From NCBI GenBank assembly GCA_900618425.1, contig UZAN01039494.1:115230-126138 (forward strand): DNA of 10,909 nt, in the 5' to 3' direction. The translations under genes were made by a program, and so were the position numbers. Below the pieces are notes generated by a model that saw only the letters and a list, made by a program, of their open reading frames with translations, was not told the DNA's origin and did no database searches. This document shows, piece by piece, positions 1-5,940 of this stretch; position 1 is the stretch's first letter; each line of letters starts with the position of its first letter. The DNA comes from Echinostoma caproni (taxonomy: Eukaryota > Platyhelminthes > Trematoda > Plagiorchiida > Echinostomatidae).

Positions 1-540
1 TGGAAGAGAAAAATACATCCACTCAACGTGCATAGCTCGGCATCTGCGGTATTCAAATGTTTTACAGAATTCCACTTCAAAACACTTGTCTGATGAGAGA
101 ATTATTATAAGTCTGAGGAGAATCTGCGGTCAAGGGTAACCATAATTTTTCTATTATTATTTCCGAAACAGGTAGAGCATTTCTCAATATTTCCGGTATT
201 TCCTCTTTCTCTAAAGGCTAATATTCAATGTTGTAGTATCAATCGATCAATTATTAGACGCTATAGGTATCTTTAACCAAAGTTCTATCAAAGCAAACCC
301 CCCAAATTAGGTTGTGTAAGATTGAGCTGCTCTCGCAGGTGATCAGTGACAATCTGTTCTTACTATAGATCACGTCGGTTTGGTTTTCATTACCAATTTA
401 GATCAATGTCTGGTTTGGTAAAGTGACGTTGCAGCTCTGTTTCGCACGATCAACCGCCATATTGTGCGCAAAAATGCATTAGCCATGAACAATGTGTGTC
501 AATTATCATTCTTCTAAGCATACCGTACGCCTGTTTCACG
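1..540. other. Unassigned non-coding stretch
   Basis: I see no credible gene, RNA or mobile element here. Reading frames are short and lack recognisable domains. The composition is AT-rich and unremarkable. Confidence 0.5.
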
Positions 541-600
541 TGACTGTCCTGAAATCACCAGTAGTGCATGTTCACTGCGTTAACAGAGGTTCAAACCCGG
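541..600 (+). repeat. Possible tRNA-derived (Pol III) fragment with intact B box
   Basis: GGTTCAAACCC at 588-598 matches the Pol III B-box consensus GGTTCRANYCC at every position. About 30 bases upstream, CAGTAGTGCATG (560-571) loosely resembles an A box, but it fits poorly and the spacing is shorter than in an ordinary tRNA. No complete tRNA cloverleaf can be drawn and no hammerhead follows. It may be the head of an old tRNA-derived SINE of another family, or a chance B box. Confidence 0.3.
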
Positions 601-1178
601 ACACTGTGAGTCGGAAAACGGACACGCTATATCCTCCTGGTCCATCCGTGACCACCCTGGACGGTGCGCTCCGTCTCAACACTGCATGCTACAGTACGCA
701 TTTTATACTGTTGTTCAAGTCAACTGACCTAGGATTTTTCGTATGCAATCAGTTAGTGACGAGAGAAACCAAAGCATTTACAAATGTACACGGAGCAAAA
801 TAATCAGAGATGTGTAATTTTTTTTCTGTCGCTTAATGTTTGACAGATTTACAATGGACAGGCCAATTCTCAGTACATGTTTCGATTTTAGTCCTGGACA
901 GATAGAAGCTCTTAGCACGTGGGCTCTGTTTACTTGTGCCACTGAGCTATTCAGTGTGCGCATGTGTGCGCGCGCGCTAGGGAGAGACTGGGTGATGTTT
1001 GCAATTTATAACCGGAAACACGTGTCTGCTCGCCTGATTAAACTGCTCTTACCGGTCATTAAGGTTGCGTTTTGATAATAAAACCGAAATTTGTTTGTCG
1101 ACTATTATTTCAAGGGCTGTCAATCACCCGGCAGCAATTTTCGTCTAGTGGTTAATGATTCAATTCGTTGTAGGTTGT
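601..1178. other. Unassigned stretch with one Z-DNA-prone tract
   Basis: No gene is recognisable. Open frames of 60-100 codons exist on both strands (for example 492-803 plus and 836-1075 plus), but they carry no domain, signal peptide or splice context and overlap one another. The only standout is the alternating purine-pyrimidine tract listed separately. Confidence 0.45.
954..977. repeat. Alternating purine-pyrimidine tract (GT/GC), Z-DNA candidate
   Basis: From 954 to 977 purine and pyrimidine alternate without a break for 24 bases, ending in GTGCGCGCGCGC. Such tracts favour left-handed Z-DNA under negative supercoiling. It may simply be a small GT/GC microsatellite. Confidence 0.75.
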
Positions 1179-1186
1179 GAAACTCG
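1141..1186 (+). repeat. tRNA-Glu-like 5' half (possible SINE head)
   Basis: GTCTAGTGGTTAATGATTC at 1143-1161 closely matches the D-arm/A-box region of eukaryotic tRNA-Glu (GTCTAGTGGTTAGGATTC), with one inserted base and one substitution. A B-box-like GGTTGTGAAACTC follows at 1173-1185 but is imperfect and too close for a normal tRNA. It runs opposite to the hammerhead SINE copy at 1179-1281 and overlaps its tail end. Most likely a tRNA-derived repeat remnant, not a functional tRNA. Confidence 0.35.
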
Positions 1187-1281
1187 TTGTGTGCGGAGCA
1201 AACGAAGCGGGACCGGAAAAGCTAGGGAGCGGCAGCTATTTCGACCTGGTCGGGTCTCTTCAGCAGCGTGAATCCATCCAC
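1179..1281 (-). mobile_element. Hammerhead-bearing SINE, decayed copy 1
   Basis: On the minus strand this matches the SINE at 2783-3079: GGATTC, a ribozyme-like segment, then a 45-base tail. The segment keeps stem II (GACC, loop CGACCA, GGTC; 1243-1256) and GAAA (1239-1242). The core reads CTGAAGA at 1257-1263 instead of CTGATGA, the cleavage triplet GTC has become GCC, and stem I strands no longer pair, so it should not cleave. The tail (1179-1223) has the same length as the copy-2 tail and agrees at 35 of 45 positions by my count. Only one ribozyme unit is present. The expected tRNA-like head upstream (about 1282-1330 on the minus strand) is too decayed to call. Confidence 0.82.
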
Positions 1282-1378
1282 TTATCTGTTGGATCAGGTT
1301 TCAGAATGTAACTTGTTTTCCAGACAGCTAAACATACCCAAGTTATAGTTCTAGTTAAGAAATTGGTCCACATGCTTG

Positions 1379-1381
1379 NNN
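1379..1381. other. Assembly gap (three N)
   Basis: Three undetermined bases. The true gap length may differ, so structures spanning it cannot be judged. Confidence 0.99.
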
Positions 1382-1397
1382 TTTGACACAATAAGCT

Positions 1398-1434
1398 GCA
1401 GCCACACGAACTTCACCATATTATATGGTGCTGC
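1398..1434. repeat. Short inverted repeat
   Basis: CACCATA (1414-1420) and TATGGTG (1424-1430) form a 7-bp stem with a 3-base loop. It is extended by GCAG (1398-1401) pairing with CTGC (1431-1434) across a 12-base bulge. No function is apparent. Confidence 0.45.
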
Positions 1435-2566
1435 ATTTTATCTATATATGTTTCTAATTCACCGCAAACATATACGATGACCATGTGAACTATTTATGTC
1501 ACTTCTGTTGTGATTATTTCACATCGTGATATTTGAATGCATCAATCTTCGTTTGTGTCCGTTTATAGCATATGTCGACTAACAATAGAAGATGACTGTG
1601 AAATTCGGTAGTTATTTTTAGTTTCACGGTTTGGTACATCACGTTAATAGATTTATTGTAGTGTCCTGTAACTATTGTTGTTCGGAAATAAACTTAACTA
1701 CAGGAAGCATTTCACTACTTGCATTATTTTTGTTGTTTCATATCCTTCTGCGGTTGATCGGAGGGAGCTAGTTTGAATTTCCAACCAAAGATGCTGTGAA
1801 TACATTTTTCATGGAACACCATATTGGTTGACCTGCTTGATTGCAGTCGTTTCTTATTGTCATGTTTTTACTGAAATGCCTAATGGTTTACTAACATGAC
1901 CTCCGATGTCATCGCTCCTTCTTGGTCTCTTGGCCCCATTAATTCATGGGTTAGAAGCTCGAATTACGATATCCGTGACACCCGGCTTTTGGTACCCTGT
2001 GCTTCCGAAATGGACGCCTGAAAGGTTAACTCCAAACGCCTTGCTGAAAGGTTTTTTAAGATTGTATTGTTTATGAACAGAATTCAGAGGATTATTATTA
2101 TCATTGTTTTGTAGACTCTTGAATGTTTGGGACTGCCCAAAATTTGAAGCGCAGGCCTTTTGTCATAAGCCAAAGAACTACTTTTTGACACTCATAATTA
2201 ATGTTTCTTCAAAGCTGGCTGACATTTAAGTCGTATAGAAATCCAAACAACCACATTTCACATTAGTCACAACAGTTTTACTGAATTGCGCGAATCTAAT
2301 ACTACACAAGTTGACGTAGAAAAAGCCGATTGTTCTTTTTCTTTTGAAGAAAAATAATCCAATTTCATGCACCAATAAAAGCTCCCATACTGACATTTTC
2401 TTGGCCCATCTGTAAATTGGATGCCTGCTTCCTCTGGATTTGCATTAGATGAAAATTGATGCAAATTCGAATAAAGAAAAGAAACTCTTCGATAGGGTGC
2501 GACTTTTTTTCAGATTTATTTCAATTGCTTCTCACTTGGTGCCCAATATGATAAGGCAAATTTTCC

Positions 2567-2603
2567 AGCTTTTCAGCTCACGCCTGAGTGACTCGACGAA
2601 TTC
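2567..2603 (+). repeat. Lone SINE tail-like fragment
   Basis: The first 18 bases (AGCTTTTCAGCTCACGCC) match the start of the SINE tail at 3035-3052 with two C/T differences. After a gap, CGACGAATT (2594-2602) matches the end of the same tail (3069-3077). No ribozyme or tRNA-like head lies upstream. It may be the remains of an older SINE copy, or a duplicated tail flanking the foldback plus SINE block. Confidence 0.6.
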
Positions 2604-2618
2604 ATCACAAAAGCGAAA

Positions 2619-2648
2619 TCATTTCATTTCATTCATTCATTTCATTTT
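2619..2648 (+). repeat. CATT/CATTT microsatellite
   Basis: Irregular tandem CATTT and CATT units run directly into the left arm of the foldback. Slippage in this tract could explain unequal length here between individuals. Confidence 0.7.
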
Positions 2649-2774
2649 CCATTTACACGATATAGCACAACCCATCTTTGAAAGTTTGTTGCGGGCCCCG
2701 GACCCTGCTCACCTGAACAAACCGCAACAAACTTTCATAGATGGATTGTGCTATATCGTGTAAATGGAAAATGA
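2642..2774. repeat. Long foldback: 53-bp inverted repeat with 27-nt loop
   Basis: Left arm 2642-2694 and right arm 2722-2774 are reverse complements over 53 bases with two mismatches. The loop (2695-2721) is GC-rich and starts GGCCCCGG. A transcript through it would fold into a long, almost perfect hairpin. I see no target-site duplication or transposase, so it may be a foldback element, a MITE, or an inverted duplication made by template switching. It ends nine bases before the collapsed ribozyme remnant at the 5' edge of the hammerhead SINE. Confidence 0.93.
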
Positions 2775-2798
2775 GAAACCGTCTGATCAGCTGTCCGG

Positions 2799-2810
2799 TG
2801 GCGTAGTGGG
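2799..2810 (+). promoter_or_regulatory. Pol III A box of the SINE
   Basis: TGGCGTAGTGGG fits the A-box consensus TGGCNNAGTGG exactly. It lies 44 bases upstream of the B box, normal spacing for an internal tRNA-type promoter. Transcription would be expected to start roughly 10-20 bases upstream, near the collapsed ribozyme remnant. Confidence 0.85.
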
Positions 2811-2842
2811 TAGCGCGCTTGCGTTCTGCCCATGAAGTCCCG

Positions 2843-2853
2843 GGTTCGATCCC
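2843..2853 (+). promoter_or_regulatory. Pol III B box of the SINE
   Basis: GGTTCGATCCC fits GGTTCRANYCC at every position and sits 13 bases before the first ribozyme. With the A box it makes a complete type 2 Pol III promoter, so ribozyme RNA could be made independently of any host gene. Confidence 0.88.
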
Positions 2854-2865
2854 CATGATGGATTC

Positions 2866-2910
2866 GCACTGCTGATGAGACCCAACCAGGTCGAAACAGC
2901 TGTCCACTGC
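2866..2910 (+). ncRNA. Hammerhead ribozyme unit 1 (type I, minimal helix III)
   Basis: Stem I strand GCACTG (2866-2871), core CTGATGA (2872-2878), stem II GACC/GGTC (2879-2882 and 2889-2892) with loop CAACCA, core GAAA (2893-2896), palindromic helix III segment ACAGCTGT (2896-2903), cleavage triplet GTC (2902-2904), stem I partner CACTGC (2905-2910). All catalytic core residues are present. One defect is a C-C mismatch in stem I (2869 against 2907). Predicted scission is between 2904 and 2905. Its 5' stem I strand would pair perfectly with the 3' partner of unit 2, which fits a dimeric fold. Confidence 0.88.
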
Positions 2911-2919
2911 TTCCGAGCC

Positions 2920-2979
2920 GGCTTCGCACTGCTGATGAGACCCAACCAGGTCGAAACAGCTGTCCAGTGCTTCCGAGCC
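2920..2979 (+). ncRNA. Hammerhead ribozyme unit 2, fully canonical
   Basis: Stem I GCACTG/CAGTGC (2926-2931 and 2965-2970) pairs perfectly. Core CTGATGA (2932-2938), stem II GACC/GGTC with loop CAACCA (2939-2952), GAAA (2953-2956), ACAGCTGT (2956-2963) and triplet GTC (2962-2964) are all intact. Outside stem I, GGCT (2920-2923) can pair with AGCC (2976-2979) across an internal loop (TC against TTCCG). This resembles the stem I bulge that contacts loop II in natural type I hammerheads. Helix III as a monomer has only about two base pairs, so known relatives act best as dimers. Predicted cleavage is between 2964 and 2965. Confidence 0.93.
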
Positions 2980-2984
2980 TTTTT
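2980..2984 (+). terminator. Possible Pol III terminator (T5) between units 2 and 3
   Basis: Five T residues just after unit 2. A run of four or more T usually stops Pol III in animals, so a Pol III transcript may contain only the two competent units. The distinct, probably inactive unit 3 lies beyond it. Confidence 0.5.
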
Positions 2985-3029
2985 GCACTGCTGATCAGAC
3001 CCAACCAGGTCGAAACAGCTGTCCAGTGC
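2985..3029 (+). ncRNA. Hammerhead unit 3, core mutated (G8 to C)
   Basis: Stem I GCACTG/CAGTGC, stem II GACC/GGTC with loop CAACCA, GAAA, ACAGCTGT and GTC are identical to unit 2. The core, however, reads CTGATCA at 2991-2997. The changed base is G8, which acts in the catalytic step and pairs with C3. C3 is unchanged, so no compensating swap is present and little cleavage is expected. Its substrate strand is intact, so unit 2 could still cut it in trans or in a dimeric fold. Confidence 0.85.
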
Positions 3030-3034
3030 TTCCG

Positions 3035-3079
3035 AGCTTTTCAGTTCACGCTTCATTTGCTATATACACGACGAATTTC
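3035..3079 (+). repeat. SINE tail, 45 bases
   Basis: This segment begins AGCTTTTC and ends CGACGAATTTC. It matches the tail of copy 1 (1179-1223, minus) over the same length, and in part 2567-2603 and 10119-10143. TTTT at 3038-3041 could end Pol III transcription near the tail start. The tail is the natural place for a LINE-recognition sequence, but neither LINE end in this window resembles it. Confidence 0.75.
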
Positions 3080-5072
3080 CATTTGAAATTCTTACATAAT
3101 GTTAACCATTGGCCTAATTTAAGGTCAGTAATAGGAGGCAGAGAGTAATGTGTGTGTGTGCGTGTAGGAATGTTTAGCGTGTTAGTTGATGTGACCTTTC
3201 CCCTTCTGGGTCAAGTGACACGTCATGTTCTGTCTTGGTTTTCACACCGGACCAGGGAAATTGGAGCGCCTGCACCAGTCGTATTTGGGCACACCGGTTA
3301 GGGTCTAGTATGTATGCATGTAAGAGCATGACTAGGAATATCGGTAAACAATTGTTCGCTCACCGACTCGTTTTCTCAATGCTATCACAGAAATTTTTAA
3401 CAAATCATGACCGAATGATGTTAGGAGTTTATCGAATAATCGATGTACCATCTACAACCTATCCCAAAATGGGAGTTTATTCTGATGAAGCAAATTCCAT
3501 TCACTGAAGATTTCCATCGTGACATTGACAGCAAATATTCTCCTAGAACTTTCCGACAACAACACAATGCAACGATAGACGGAGAAACGGTCTGTGGAAT
3601 CCATCCAGCTACCCTATTGAAATATTCAAGTGTATTTTTGCTCCGAAATATGGTAACAAATGATCTCGACAGTGTCCGCAACAGGTGCATTTGCGAAAAT
3701 AGGAACAACATCAACAGATTCCATTATCGTGTATTTATTCGAGATTCATTGCAAACTCAAAACTAACCCTCAAAAGTTGCTGTGCAATGGACAATTGTAA
3801 GATTAATATTTCAACCACTTGACATGATAGAGATTGTCGCATAAACAGTATATCGGTTTTCTGCACTTTGTTTGAGTTTCCTGCTGGTAGTGTTTCTTTC
3901 AGTGAAAGCTGTATCTCAGTAGATATCTTTATTTTCAATTCCCTTTGAATTATGCTGTTTTTTCTCCCAAGGCACAAACTTTGGTTTGTCATTTGATAAG
4001 AAGCGGGTTTTCCACGTATTCACAACAGCACCTTTATTGACGGGAATTGTCACCAGATCCGTATTGGAATAAAAGCTTTTTTAAGCCTTACTGTTCTATT
4101 TAGTCAGAACAGATTGTTGTTTTACGTACACTATTCTGTATCTTTGTTGTATATCAGCTGTTCTTGTCTTAATCAAAACGACCGAATCAAGTAAGTGAGT
4201 GGGGATGAACTGTTCTATGGTTGATTGAGAATAATTCATTTCGAGCCTACGACTCTGCTCAGTTAAGCTCGTTTCTAAGATAAACACCTCATAATACTTC
4301 AGTCTGCAGAGTGCTTGATTTCGGGTAGAACACATTTATCAGGTTCATTTCTACTTTTTCTGAAAGCATCGGTTAAGTCTCAACATGTTACGCCAACTTC
4401 TCCAGTTTTGTTTTCGAAAGATTTACGAATGTGTGATATTACATTGGCAGGAAAGAGAGTTTTGTCTGACATACTTCATGGAGTTCATCTGCATCTGGGC
4501 TACCTTTTGTCACGCTCAGTCATCAAATCAATAACCTTCGGTTTGAATCATCCACGTGATATTTTGCTCATCTCTTCGAATTCCGAACTACCTTTCGTAT
4601 GTCAGGGCGGTTGAAGGACCAAACAGGTTATTTAATTTGTCATCAATTAATAAATTATCACCAACACAAAATTGCTCAATAAAAATAGAACCGGCTTTAT
4701 TTTGTCGTATAGATAGCAAATACATCGTGGAAGGAAAAGTCGGGGATCATAATACAGCTGCTTCCATTTGATTGGGTCTCATTGGCGGTAAAAATTGTGA
4801 TTCATTTGCACTTCACACGGCATAATTCACCATACGATTGAATCGAAACCTCCACAATACTCATGTAAGAAATAGATTCATTAGCCACTCAGGGAGCATT
4901 CCGCTTCATAATTTGCTTTATCCCAGAGAAAATCTACAACTTGATGTACTGTTTCGGTTCAGTCTTTTGTAGATTAGTAGAACAACACAACTATTCTAAG
5001 CTCAGAGAATGAATACTAAACTGGGTATTTTCTAGAACTGAAAAAAATCCTATCAAATTCTCTAGTTAGGCT
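3080..5072. other. Unassigned stretch, no confident gene
   Basis: A GT-rich microsatellite lies at 3148-3166. The part around 3181-3310 is less AT-rich than its surroundings but unrecognised. Open frames of up to 107 codons occur (3443-3766 plus, 3235-3507 plus, 4315-4614 plus, and overlapping minus-strand frames). None shows a recognisable domain, and 3421-3766 is open on both strands. A short exon cannot be excluded. Confidence 0.4.
3148..3166. repeat. GT microsatellite
   Basis: Alternating purine-pyrimidine (TG) repeat with one C interruption, 19 bases. A minor second Z-DNA-prone tract. Confidence 0.8.
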
Positions 5073-5098
5073 CCCACCCCACCCCATCCCCTACCCCC
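5073..5098 (-). other. G-quadruplex motif on the minus strand
   Basis: The plus strand has five C runs (3, 4, 4, 4 and 5 bases) separated by one or two bases. The minus strand therefore has five G runs with very short loops, which favours a stable parallel G-quadruplex; the plus strand could form an i-motif. It stands out in otherwise AT-rich DNA and is followed by an A run (5100-5106). No flanking gene gives it an obvious role. Confidence 0.8.
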
Positions 5099-5106
5099 TA
5101 AAAAAA

Positions 5107-5866
5107 GATCACAATATCAGTAAACACTTTTCGATTTTCGTGATTGTCATAAGATCAGAGTTCGTTTATCCCGAGCATAATACCGTAGTGATCGGCAGTG
5201 CCCACTATTGATAAATTCGATACTTATAAAACCCGTGCAACAGAGACTAGAATGTTGTGGGAGCACGCGACTGATTTATCTAACTCCGCGCATCAGGGAT
5301 CATAATATTACATTTTATTTATTTGTTTCTTATGACAATGATTTCGGAATTTATTAATTGTCAAGCTACCCTGATCACAATTGAATTTGTAATTGACGAG
5401 AAACTCGCTAGAACTCGACTCATACTTGGAAGTACTGCTCTGCTATTTCATTCAGCTTTCTGACAATCTCCGGTGGAATTCCAAGCGGATACGATGCGCC
5501 CACTATTTTGGGTATTCAACCAAACACACAGCAACGTGCCACACATTAACACCACTTGCTCATGCTTGATGTACTGTTATATCAACTTCTAAGCCTTATA
5601 ATAAATAGTGTGTTTATAACAATCAAATCACTTTTTCCGTTGTATTTTGCTTCGATTGACCCATTTCTGAAGAAAACTACTACTTATGAGCAAGGATAAC
5701 TTTTATCAATCAGTGAGCACCTTTTTTCATTTCAATGATGTCCTGGATCAGTTAAACTTCAAAAATTTCCCGGACGTAAAATCGATATCTTGGTTTGAAA
5801 TTTATCAATATTCCATTTCTATCTGAGAAATACAGACGAATTTTACATTCCAAATTCGTAACAAAT
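5107..5866. other. Unassigned AT-rich stretch
   Basis: No gene, RNA or repeat could be supported on either strand. Confidence 0.5.
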
Positions 5867-5940
5867 AGTCCGGTAGTTCAGTTGGCGTTGAGACCATCTT
5901 TTTCGGTCACCCAATTTTGTTCCGCATTGCCCAGTGACCG
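5867..5940 (+). repeat. Weak tRNA-like A-box fragment
   Basis: TAGTTCAGTTGG (5874-5885) differs by one base from the common tRNA A-box/D-loop sequence TAGCTCAGTTGG and is preceded by GTCCGGT, also found at the head of the hammerhead SINE (2793-2799). No B box is found at normal distance. T5 at 5899-5903 and a 7-bp inverted repeat (CGGTCAC 5904-5910, GTGACCG 5934-5940) follow. It could be an old tRNA-derived repeat or chance. Confidence 0.28.

Larger units (their letters stand above)
1282..2566. other. Unassigned stretch with assembly gap
   Basis: No gene, RNA or transposon is recognisable. Three undetermined bases lie at 1379-1381. A small imperfect hairpin follows at 1398-1434. Short AT-rich frames (for example 2267-2464 minus and 2449-2763 plus) show no domain and look like chance. 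Confidence 0.45.
2783..3079 (+). mobile_element. tRNA-headed SINE with three tandem hammerhead ribozymes, copy 2
   Basis: Order: a 14-base collapsed ribozyme remnant (2783-2796), a tRNA-like head with Pol III A box (2799-2810) and B box (2843-2853), three hammerhead units (2866-2910, 2926-2970, 2985-3029) at 60- and 59-nt spacing, and a 45-base tail (3035-3079). The same head, ribozyme and tail order recurs in decayed form at 9994-10143, and ribozyme plus tail at 1179-1281, so this is a dispersed family. The architecture parallels Sm-alpha of Schistosoma mansoni: Pol III promoter followed by a type I hammerhead with very short helix III. No open reading frame belongs to it. No clear target-site duplication was found, so the exact ends are approximate. 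Confidence 0.9.

Noticed and set aside
64..130. CTGATGAGAG at 90-99 as another hammerhead core
   Set aside because: No stem II followed by GAAA and no matching stem I or cleavage triplet can be found nearby.
2653..3056. Overlapping minus-strand open frames with repeated peptide blocks such as SHQQCE and STWLGLISSA
   Set aside because: The peptide repeats are only the reverse translation of the tandem ribozyme units. Three different frames are open, as expected for a stop-poor repeat, and no protein feature is present.
2783..3079. CRISPR array reading of the 60-nt repeats
   Set aside because: Repeats are contiguous with near-identical linkers instead of unique spacers, fold as hammerheads, and lie in a eukaryotic SINE context.
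3216..3225. TGACACGTCA as a CRE/bZIP site, with TGACC and GGTCA half-sites nearby
   Set aside because: Short motifs with no identifiable target gene. They occur often by chance.
3443..3766. 107-codon plus-strand frame that might be an exon
   Set aside because: No domain, signal or convincing splice context is visible. The opposite strand is open over much of the same span (3421-3714). Without transcript evidence I do not call it a gene.
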